A stretch of 21,577 bases of DNA from UBA1206 sp045600105 (lineage in GTDB: Bacteria > Bacillota > Clostridia > Oscillospirales > CAG-382): the NCBI GenBank assembly GCA_045600105.1, contig JAZRXG010000015.1:1-21577 (forward strand), given 5' to 3'. The notes under the pieces were generated by a model. The model saw only the letters and a program-made list of their open reading frames with translations. It did no database searches and was not told where the DNA came from. A program made the translations under genes and the position numbers. Shown here one piece after another: positions 15,263-21,577 of this stretch. The stretch's first letter is position 1. Every line of letters starts with the position of its first letter.

Positions 15263-16042
15263 ATGAAAAAAGGTTTATCCGAAAATCAAAAAAAGATACT
15301 CGGCGAATTCGTCGGGTCCGCGTTCATCAGCTTCTGGGGACTCGGATTCGTGGTTCCGTTTGCCGTTTTGGGCTACGTGAGCAATATGTATGAATTTGCC
15401 GCGTGGTTCGGTATCGCGTTTGCGATAACCGTTATCGCGTTTGCTCCCATCAGCGGAGTCCACGTCAATCCCGGCGTCACGCTTGCCTGGGCGACTTTCG
15501 GCGGCTTTGACAAAAAACTCATTCTTCCGTATTGGATAGCGCAGATACTCGGATGGGCTGTCGGCGTGGTCCCCCTTTATCTCATTTTTGATAAAGCGAT
15601 CACGAACTGGGCAGTTATCACCGGCTCGAATCCCGCCACCTTGTTTTACTGCAGTGTTGCCGGACAGGGCAATATCTGGGAAGGCGCGGCACTTGAAATA
15701 TTCCTTACCGCAATGCTTACCTTCGGCATTTTCGTTCTTCTCGACGAGAGGATACCCAACCGTCCGTCTCCCAAGGGCTTCCCGTGGGCGATAGGCATCG
15801 TGATCGCTCTTACCATCGCGCTCGGCGGCGGATTTACCGGGACCTGCATCAATCCCGCGCGTGACTTCGGTCCCAGACTCGCGGGTCTCGTTTACGGACT
15901 TATCAAAGGCTATGACGTTTCCGTCATATTCGGAGACTGGCAGTGGCTCATGTACATCGTGGCTCCCATGATCGGCGCCGTTCTCGGCGGCGTATTCCAC
16001 TACGGAGTCGTGGTGAAGCTTCTTCCCAAAAAGGATAATTGA
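15263..16042 (+). CDS. glpF: GlpF-type aquaglyceroporin (MIP family)
   Basis: The 259-residue membrane protein has six predicted helices and two half-helix loops. The second loop is the glycerol-facilitator motif NPARD (197-201, DNA near 15851). The first reads NPG (69-71) instead of NPA. Asp201 of NPARD marks the polyol-conducting branch rather than water-only aquaporins. It would admit glycerol or a longer linear polyol by diffusion, to be trapped by the kinase downstream. AAAGGA (15245-15250) precedes the ATG by 12 bases. It is first in the operon behind the consensus promoter. Confidence 0.88.
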   Translation: MKKGLSENQKKILGEFVGSAFISFWGLGFVVPFAVLGYVSNMYEFAAWFGIAFAITVIAFAPISGVHVNPGVTLAWATFGGFDKKLILPYWIAQILGWAVGVVPLYLIFDKAITNWAVITGSNPATLFYCSVAGQGNIWEGAALEIFLTAMLTFGIFVLLDERIPNRPSPKGFPWAIGIVIALTIALGGGFTGTCINPARDFGPRLAGLVYGLIKGYDVSVIFGDWQWLMYIVAPMIGAVLGGVFHYGVVVKLLPKKDN

Positions 16043-16060
16043 CCCGGAGGTACAGATATA

Positions 16061-16780
16061 ATGGTTGTCGGAATGTTGCTTGCGGGAGGCGTCGGTCAGC
16101 GAATGGGCGCCAACATTCCCAAGCAGTTTTTGGAAGTAGACGGAAAGCCGATCATTCTGTATCCGCTTTCGATCATGGAAGACCATCCGGAAATCGACGC
16201 GATAGAGATCGTATGCGTTGAAAGCTTCATTGATACGATGTGGGACATCGTGAATAAAGCGGGATTCAAAAAAGTCAGATGGATCACCGCCGGCGGCGCT
16301 TCCTGTCAGGAATCGACCAAAAATGGAATAGATAATCTCAAAGACAAAGTCGGACGCGACGATATCCTCCTTATACATATGTCGTCTTATCCGCTCGCGT
16401 CCGCCGAAATAATGAGCGGCTGTATCGAATCCGCAAGAACTAACGGAAACGGATGCACCGCCAGACCGATTTTGTATTCGGCTTTCTTCACCGACGACAG
16501 AAAGACCACGGTCGAGCAGATAGACCGCGACAAGCTGATGCTCTGCACCGTTCCGTATGCTTTCCGCTTCGGCGAATGCGCCGATCTGTACGACAAAGCG
16601 TTTGCCGAAGGAAAGGGGATACAGGGCAACGTGTTTACGAACACGCTGTATTGCGACAACGGCAAAAGGATATATTTTACCAAGGATTCCGAAACCAATA
16701 TGAAGGTGACGACGCCGGAAGACATCGATTTGATGAAAGCCTTCCTGAACGTTATCGGATCGAAAAGAACAGGAGAATGA
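16061..16780 (+). CDS. IspD/TarI-like cytidylyltransferase
   Basis: This 239-residue protein starts with LLAGGVGQRMGANIPKQF, the intact nucleotide loop with Arg14 and Lys21, and ends with NMKVTTPEDIDL (Lys215), matching IspD Arg20, Lys27 and Lys213. The IspD/TarI HDAxRP motif reads HMSSYP, so the Mg-binding Asp is Met107. Neighbours (polyol channel, FGGY kinase, LicD genes) favour a CDP-polyol product over methylerythritol metabolism, as TarI makes CDP-ribitol. GGAGG (16047-16051) precedes the ATG. The activity is inferred; the missing Asp is a real caveat. Confidence 0.85.
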   Translation: MVVGMLLAGGVGQRMGANIPKQFLEVDGKPIILYPLSIMEDHPEIDAIEIVCVESFIDTMWDIVNKAGFKKVRWITAGGASCQESTKNGIDNLKDKVGRDDILLIHMSSYPLASAEIMSGCIESARTNGNGCTARPILYSAFFTDDRKTTVEQIDRDKLMLCTVPYAFRFGECADLYDKAFAEGKGIQGNVFTNTLYCDNGKRIYFTKDSETNMKVTTPEDIDLMKAFLNVIGSKRTGE

Positions 16781-16782
16781 TG

Positions 16783-18306
16783 ATGACTGATAAAAAATAT
16801 ATCGTAGGTATCGACGAAGGCACTACCGGAACCAAGACCGTCGTATTTGACCTCGAGGGGCATATGATCGGCTCCGCGTATATCGAATATCCGAGCTTCT
16901 ATCCGAAGCCCGGCTACGTTGAGCAGGACGTTTCGCTGATAAAAGACGCGATTTACGGGACCTGCAAGCAGGCAATCGCAAAATCAAAGATAGACCCCAA
17001 AGATATTCTCGGCGTATCGATGTCCACTCAGGGCGCCGCCTGCATCCTTGTCGGCAAAGACGGAAGCGTTGTGAGGAACCGCATGATAGGCTGGCAGGAC
17101 CTCCGCAATACCGAGGTCACCGAAGATATCAAAAACGCGATAAGCGACGACGAACACTACGCGATCGAAGGCGCGTCCATAGGCGCGTTCAATACCGGCG
17201 TTACCGTCTGGGTAAAGAAAAACGAGCCCGAGCTCTGGAACAAGGTCGACCGCATCTGCACGAACCACGACTTCTTCCTCAATGCCATCGGAGCCGACGG
17301 CTATTACGCCGACGTTGCTTCCGCGCACAGAATAAGCATGCTTGACGTCGATAAGAACGAATGGTCCGACCGACTCATAGGGGCGTATGGATTTGAAGAT
17401 AAAAAGCTCCCCTCCGTCGTATCGGAACCGGGCAGGATCGTCGGCGAAGTGAACGCGGCGATCTCCGAGCTCACCGGTCTTCCCGTGGGATGCAAGATAT
17501 GCGTAGGCGCGCAGGACGTCAACTGTTCTTCGTTCGGCGCGGGCGGAACTACCGGCGACGTCAGCGCGATGGTATGCGGAACGTTCGGCGCAAGCTATAT
17601 CGCCATCGATAAACCCGTAAGAGACCCCAATAAGACTATTATCGTGAAAGGCAACCAGGGAATGGGATGGCAGCTTGAAGCGTTCTCCCATACTTCCGCC
17701 TCCGCGTTCAGATGGTTTCGCGACAAGCTTTGTCCCCTTGAGGTCGCGACCTCCAAGCTTATGGGCGTCGATCCGTACAGCCTCATGACCGAGATCGCTT
17801 CCAATTCCGTTCCCGGAGCAAACGGCGTTACGGCGCTCACCTGCCTGCAGGGCTCTCACGGAAGACAGGTCAACGAAGCCACGCGCGGCACTTTCCTCGG
17901 CATCACTCTCGCGACAGAGAAATCCGACCTCGCCCACGCGGTCCTCGAAGGCATCTGCTATGAAATGAAAGACATTCTTCTTATGCAGGAAGAATTTGCG
18001 GGACAGATCAAAAAAGTACGTCTTTCCGGCGGTGTTACCAAGAGCCCGATGTGGTGTCAGATGTTCGCGGACATCCTCAACAAGCCGGTCGAGCTGACGG
18101 AAGTTACCGAAACCGGCGCACTCGGCGCCGCCATGTACGCGGGCATCGGACTCGGCGTTTACAAAGACTGCATTGACGCCGCCGAAAAATGCATAAGGAT
18201 CAAAGAAACCTATTATCCCGATACGGATAACGTAAAAGCGTATGAAGAAGGCTTTGAACGCTATATGGACGCATTCAACGCGCTGAACGGAACGTTTTAT
18301 AAATAA
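16783..18306 (+). CDS. FGGY family carbohydrate/polyol kinase
   Basis: The 507-residue protein shows the FGGY ATPase core: YIVGIDEGTTGTK at 6-18, a GAQDVNC segment near 243-249 holding the likely catalytic Asp, and LSGGVTKSPMWCQMFADIL in the C-terminal lobe, ending with TGALGAAMYAG. It is closer to the xylulokinase/ribulokinase style than to glycerol kinase by eye. It would phosphorylate the imported substrate to feed the cytidylyltransferase. Three ATGs occur in a row (16777, 16780, 16783); the third is seven bases from GGAG and is preferred. The substrate cannot be named from sequence. Confidence 0.9.
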   Translation: MTDKKYIVGIDEGTTGTKTVVFDLEGHMIGSAYIEYPSFYPKPGYVEQDVSLIKDAIYGTCKQAIAKSKIDPKDILGVSMSTQGAACILVGKDGSVVRNRMIGWQDLRNTEVTEDIKNAISDDEHYAIEGASIGAFNTGVTVWVKKNEPELWNKVDRICTNHDFFLNAIGADGYYADVASAHRISMLDVDKNEWSDRLIGAYGFEDKKLPSVVSEPGRIVGEVNAAISELTGLPVGCKICVGAQDVNCSSFGAGGTTGDVSAMVCGTFGASYIAIDKPVRDPNKTIIVKGNQGMGWQLEAFSHTSASAFRWFRDKLCPLEVATSKLMGVDPYSLMTEIASNSVPGANGVTALTCLQGSHGRQVNEATRGTFLGITLATEKSDLAHAVLEGICYEMKDILLMQEEFAGQIKKVRLSGGVTKSPMWCQMFADILNKPVELTEVTETGALGAAMYAGIGLGVYKDCIDAAEKCIRIKETYYPDTDNVKAYEEGFERYMDAFNALNGTFYK

Positions 18307-18328
18307 AGCGGACTTACGGTACGGATGA

Positions 18329-18396
18329 CCCGATTTCGGGCAAAAGGGATATTTGTTTTCAAATATACGGTAATCCGTCCCGATGAGGACGGATTA
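18329..18396 (+). promoter_or_regulatory. Three successive hairpins in the kinase-fusion spacer
   Basis: The 114-base spacer (18307-18420) holds CCCG/CGGG (18329-18332 with 18337-18340), ATATTTG/CAAATAT with a TTTT loop (18349-18355 with 18360-18366), and a perfect 10-bp stem (18371-18380 with 18387-18396). Only a weak T-rich stretch follows the last one. It could be a processing or mRNA-stability element, or an attenuator that lowers expression of the next gene. Confidence 0.45.
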
Positions 18397-18420
18397 TTTG
18401 CGAAGTATGGAGTGTGTGAT

Positions 18421-20805
18421 ATGAACGCAGCCGCGATAATACTGTGTGCCGGAAAAGGCACGCGAATGAACGACGACTCAAAGAACAAGGTGTGCTTTGA
18501 CTGCGCCGGGATACCCGTCATAAAACGGATAATCGCCAATATGCGTGAGGGCGGCGTCAGCCGTTTCGTCATCGTGATAGGCCATCAGGCGTACAGCGTG
18601 ATGGACTGCCTTGACGGCGAGGACGGTGTCATCTACGCCTATCAGAAGGAGCAGAAGGGCACGGGGCACGCCGCTCTGTGCGGGCTCAAGGCGTTGTCGA
18701 CCGTCGGCTATACGGGTCCCGTCATCGTTTCGATGGGCGACAAGATTATATCAAGCAGCGTCATCGCGGGACTTATCGAAAAGTCGAAGACCGCGAAATC
18801 GGTCTGGGGCGTGCAGCCGCTCAGCGCGAATTTCAACGGCGGACGCGTCGTCGTTGACGGGGACAAGCCTTACGGTATCGTCGAATTTGCGGACGCGTCG
18901 CTTATGGCACTGGCGAACGTTTCGGAATCCGAATACGATCCCAAACTGAAGGCGATAGGTCTCAACGCCAAAAAAGCCGAAAAAGTCAAGAAAAAAGCGC
19001 TCTCTTCCAAGCCGTCGGGAACGAAAGAGCTCTGCGGCAGAGTGTTCGGCGCGGACGAGATACTGAACAGCAAATACGCCAACGCCGGTCTTTACTGCTT
19101 CAACGTGAACGAAGCGGTCGAAGCGATAGGCAGCGTGGGCTCGGATAACGCGCAGGGCGAGATATATCTCACCGATACGCTCGAATATTTCGCGCTCCGC
19201 GACGAAGCCGTGCTTTACGAGGTCAACTCCGCCGAGGATATGCTGACCTACAGCACCAAGCCGGAGCTCAGAAAAATGAGCAGATACTTTATGCGCAGGG
19301 CGTCCGAGTTCGTGAGCGACATCGAAGACGGCAGACTCGACGGCGTTTTCGCCTCCCTTTATCCCGACGCGATAAACGAGCAGAAGAAGAGATATATCGG
19401 ACTTATTGAGCTTTTCAAAAAGAAATACGGAGACACGAAGATAATCGTGACCCGTTCCCCGGGACGTGTCAACCTCATGGGACGCCATATCGATCACCGC
19501 GGAGGCGGGATAAACGTCATGGCGACCGACAAGGACACCGTGTTCGTGTCGTCCCCGCGTGACGACGACGTCGTCGCGATAGCGAATACCGACGGCACTT
19601 ACCCCGAAAGAAGCTTTTCGATAAGCGAAACGCTCGGAACGAAGAAATTTGACAGCTGGCTTTCGTATCTCGAAGACAAAGACACCGTGGAAGCGCTTGA
19701 AGCAAGCAAGGGGGACTGGTCGAACTACGTCAAATCGGCGGTCATCCGCGCTCAGTTCGGGAACGAAATGCCGCTTTGCGGTATGAATATGGCTGCCGAC
19801 GGCAATATCCCCGTCGCGGCGGGGCTTTCCTCGTCGTCGAGTATAGTCGTTGCCGTGATGGAAGCGGTCGTGTCGCTCAACTGCCTCAATATCACCGACA
19901 AGGAGTTCATCGATATGTGCGGCGAAGGCGAGTGGTTCGTCGGCTCAAGAGGCGGCGCGGGAGATCACGCCGCGATGAAATGCGGAAAACGAAACAGCAT
20001 CGTCCACCTTTGCTTCAAGCCGTTTGAAGTGGGCAGCAACGCGAAATTCTCGGAAAAATTCGCCGTCGTCGTCGCGAACAGCATGATAAAGGCGAAAAAA
20101 TCCGAAGGTAGCAAGGACAAATTCAACGCCAAAGTCGCGTCGTATGAGTTCGCGTTCATGCTCATCAAAAAGAATTATCCGTCGCTCGACCTGCGTGAAT
20201 TCCGCGACCTCGCAAAAATACGTCCTTACAGCGAAATATACAGGATACTCAAATCCGTCCCCGAAACTATGACCAGAGGCGGCATAAAAGCGCTGCTTCC
20301 CGAATACGGCGACGTCATCGAAAGGATATTCGCGAACCACGCCGATCCGAAGGTGTACGACCTCAGAGGCGTCGCGCTTTTCGGCGTTTCGGAATGCGCG
20401 AGATCGGAGAAGTGCATGGACTGCCTGAACGACGGCAATTACGCGCTGCTCGGTGAAATGATGAAGATAAGCCACAACGGCGACAGGATATGCGACGTCG
20501 ACCTTTCCGACAAAGCACTCGATTCGCTTGCACTTGCCAATGCCGACGTATCGCTTCAGAGCGGAGCTTACGGCTGCTCGACCGAGCAGATAGACGGGCT
20601 CTGCGACCTGCTCAACGGCACCGACGGAGTTCTCGGCAGCGAGATAGTCGGCGCGGGTCTCGGCGGATGCGTCATCGCGCTCGTCGAAAAAGAAAAAGCC
20701 GAAAGCGTCATTTCCGTGCTGAACGAAAAATATTATGATAAATACGGATACGAACGCAAAGCGCAGGTATATCTCGCGTCAAACGGTTCGTCCGCAATAT
20801 ATTGA
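18421..20805 (+). CDS. Bifunctional sugar nucleotidyltransferase-GHMP (galactokinase-like) kinase
   Basis: This 794-residue fusion starts with IILCAGKGTRMNDDSKNKV (Lys23) and QKGTGHA, a GlmU-like sugar-1-phosphate nucleotidyltransferase domain to about residue 300. After a helical stretch, a galactokinase-type GHMP domain follows: PGRVNLMGRHIDHRGG near 347-362, AAGLSSSSS near 466, GAGDHAAM near 512 (catalytic Asp) and GAGLGGC near 744. The combination could phosphorylate a free sugar at C1 and make a nucleotide sugar, as FKP does for fucose, though there the kinase is of another subtype. The galactokinase GEHTDY becomes GRHIDH, so galactose is doubtful. ATG 18421 follows GGAG (18409-18412); the frame is open upstream to 18325 through hairpins and lacks family sequence there. 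Confidence 0.85.
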   Translation: MNAAAIILCAGKGTRMNDDSKNKVCFDCAGIPVIKRIIANMREGGVSRFVIVIGHQAYSVMDCLDGEDGVIYAYQKEQKGTGHAALCGLKALSTVGYTGPVIVSMGDKIISSSVIAGLIEKSKTAKSVWGVQPLSANFNGGRVVVDGDKPYGIVEFADASLMALANVSESEYDPKLKAIGLNAKKAEKVKKKALSSKPSGTKELCGRVFGADEILNSKYANAGLYCFNVNEAVEAIGSVGSDNAQGEIYLTDTLEYFALRDEAVLYEVNSAEDMLTYSTKPELRKMSRYFMRRASEFVSDIEDGRLDGVFASLYPDAINEQKKRYIGLIELFKKKYGDTKIIVTRSPGRVNLMGRHIDHRGGGINVMATDKDTVFVSSPRDDDVVAIANTDGTYPERSFSISETLGTKKFDSWLSYLEDKDTVEALEASKGDWSNYVKSAVIRAQFGNEMPLCGMNMAADGNIPVAAGLSSSSSIVVAVMEAVVSLNCLNITDKEFIDMCGEGEWFVGSRGGAGDHAAMKCGKRNSIVHLCFKPFEVGSNAKFSEKFAVVVANSMIKAKKSEGSKDKFNAKVASYEFAFMLIKKNYPSLDLREFRDLAKIRPYSEIYRILKSVPETMTRGGIKALLPEYGDVIERIFANHADPKVYDLRGVALFGVSECARSEKCMDCLNDGNYALLGEMMKISHNGDRICDVDLSDKALDSLALANADVSLQSGAYGCSTEQIDGLCDLLNGTDGVLGSEIVGAGLGGCVIALVEKEKAESVISVLNEKYYDKYGYERKAQVYLASNGSSAIY

Positions 20806-20879
20806 TCGCTTGCTGCTTTTGCGGACGGAACGACTGAAAAACCGTCGCGCGGTAAAAAGCGTGTCTTGGAGAAAATAAC

Positions 20880-21577
20880 ATGTCAAAAAAAGAAAAAAAC
20901 GCCGCGGAACCGAAAAAGAAATCAAAGGTCCTGCGCTGGATAATAGGTATACTCATCGCGATCGTCGCGATAGTCCTCATCATCGGCATAATATTATATA
21001 TCAAAATATATTCGCTGGTCGACGATATACAGAAGATCGACGATTCCTCGATCGAAATATATCCCGACGAAGACGATCCCGACATAAGCGGCTGGGAAGA
21101 AGATCCGAGCATTGAGATTTATTCCGACGAGGATAACCCGGACGTAAGCGGTTGGGAAGAAGATGCGTCTGAAGAGTACGACGTATCGAAAGCGGACACC
21201 TCCGAAGAAAGCGAAGGATCGGAGGACGCGAGTGAAGAAGCGTCGGAGATGGCTTCCGAGGAATCAGCCGAGGAATCAAAAGAAGAATCATCGGAGGAAA
21301 CCAAAGAGGAATCCAAGGATGAGCCTTCCAAGGAGCCGAAAGAAGAGACTTCAAAAGAGCCGAAACAGCCGAAGGAAGAATCAAAAGAAGAGCCCAAGCC
21401 CCCGGTGGAACCGTACACACCCGAAAAGATCGACGACAAGGACCTCATAAACATCATCCTCATCGGCACCGATACCTTCGGCGAAACGCGCGGACGCTCG
21501 GACGTTATGATACTGTGCACCTACAACAAAAAGACGAATGAAATGTCCATGATATCGTTTTTGCGCGACCTTTACGT
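20880..21577 (+). CDS. LytR-CpsA-Psr family wall glycopolymer ligase (partial, runs off the window)
   Basis: The first 232 residues are visible. A Lys-rich cytoplasmic start (MSKKEKN) precedes one transmembrane helix at about 20-44, then a long acidic Ser/Glu/Lys/Pro linker (about 55-180). The LCP domain follows: NIILIGTD, GRSDVMILCTYN and SMISFLRDLYV, matching the family RSD and RDxYV signatures. LCP enzymes transfer lipid-linked glycopolymers to peptidoglycan outside the membrane, which fits a surface-polymer locus. GGAG (20868-20871) lies eight bases before the ATG. The linker is unusually long and contains a tandem repeat. Confidence 0.9.
   Translation, partial: MSKKEKNAAEPKKKSKVLRWIIGILIAIVAIVLIIGIILYIKIYSLVDDIQKIDDSSIEIYPDEDDPDISGWEEDPSIEIYSDEDNPDVSGWEEDASEEYDVSKADTSEESEGSEDASEEASEMASEESAEESKEESSEETKEESKDEPSKEPKEETSKEPKQPKEESKEEPKPPVEPYTPEKIDDKDLINIILIGTDTFGETRGRSDVMILCTYNKKTNEMSMISFLRDLY
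21048..21167 (+). repeat. Tandem 60-base (20-residue) repeat in the LCP linker
   Basis: Two adjacent 20-residue units share SIEIY-DED-PD-SGWEED (21048-21107 and 21108-21167). They differ at four residues and at many synonymous sites, so the duplication is old and the protein sequence looks conserved. Each unit has an aromatic residue inside an acidic stretch. Confidence 0.85.

Noticed and set aside
15275..16378. 367-residue antisense frame opposite the channel and cytidylyltransferase genes
   Set aside because: Highly charged, with no domain pattern, and it would cover two strongly supported genes.
16061..16780. Calling the cytidylyltransferase IspD of isoprenoid synthesis
   Set aside because: The HDAxRP motif is missing and the context is polyol uptake and surface polymer genes, with no isoprenoid gene nearby.
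16783..18306. Calling the FGGY gene glycerol kinase (glpK)
   Set aside because: The GlpF neighbour invites it, but the N-terminal and active-site motifs look more like the xylulokinase/ribulokinase branch; the substrate was left open.
21001..21520. Ser-rich and Pro/Leu-rich antisense frames opposite the LCP linker
   Set aside because: They are the complement of a low-complexity acidic linker and have no family features.

Overview
The window looks like a piece of a Gram-positive Bacillota chromosome, most likely an uncultured gut-type Clostridia lineage. The reasons are AGGAGG-type ribosome binding sites, sigma-A-like promoters, a LytR-CpsA-Psr (LCP) wall ligase, LicD proteins and moderate GC with frequent AUA codons. 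Placement below class level is a guess. It holds one almost continuous cell-surface polysaccharide locus with two transcription units and a divergent regulator.

Layout. Positions 1-555 hold a short array of hairpins joined by CATCAC, two terminator-like hairpins, a good promoter (335-363) and a GC-rich structured leader. From 556 to 14023 runs a long plus-strand operon: a small VOC protein, an initiating phosphoglycosyltransferase, a GT2 and a GT4 glycosyltransferase, a Wzy-like polymerase, another GT4, a Wzx-like flippase, the three UDP-N-acetyl-L-fucosamine enzymes (capE, capG, capF order), two LicD phosphotransferases and an acyltransferase-3 protein. A minus-strand gene (14068-15048) then encodes an XRE helix-turn-helix domain fused to an IspD/TarI-like cytidylyltransferase domain. 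It is divergent from a second plus-strand operon (15263 to the end): a GlpF-type channel, an IspD/TarI-like cytidylyltransferase, an FGGY kinase, a nucleotidyltransferase-GHMP kinase fusion, and the start of an LCP protein with a long acidic linker.

How the parts may work together. The first operon would build a Wzx/Wzy-type repeat-unit polysaccharide containing L-FucNAc. The second has the same logic as the choline lic system (transporter, kinase, cytidylyltransferase, then LicD transferases), but a polyol channel and FGGY kinase replace the choline permease and choline kinase. I infer that a polyol or similar compound is imported, phosphorylated, activated as a CDP derivative and placed on the polymer by the two LicD proteins, with the LCP protein attaching the polymer to the wall. 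The XRE-cytidylyltransferase fusion, whose enzyme domain has lost the Lys of its PKQ motif, may sense the pathway ligand and control a promoter with consensus -35 and -10 boxes that carries a 22-bp-spaced direct repeat. This sensor idea is the most novel point in the window and is an inference.
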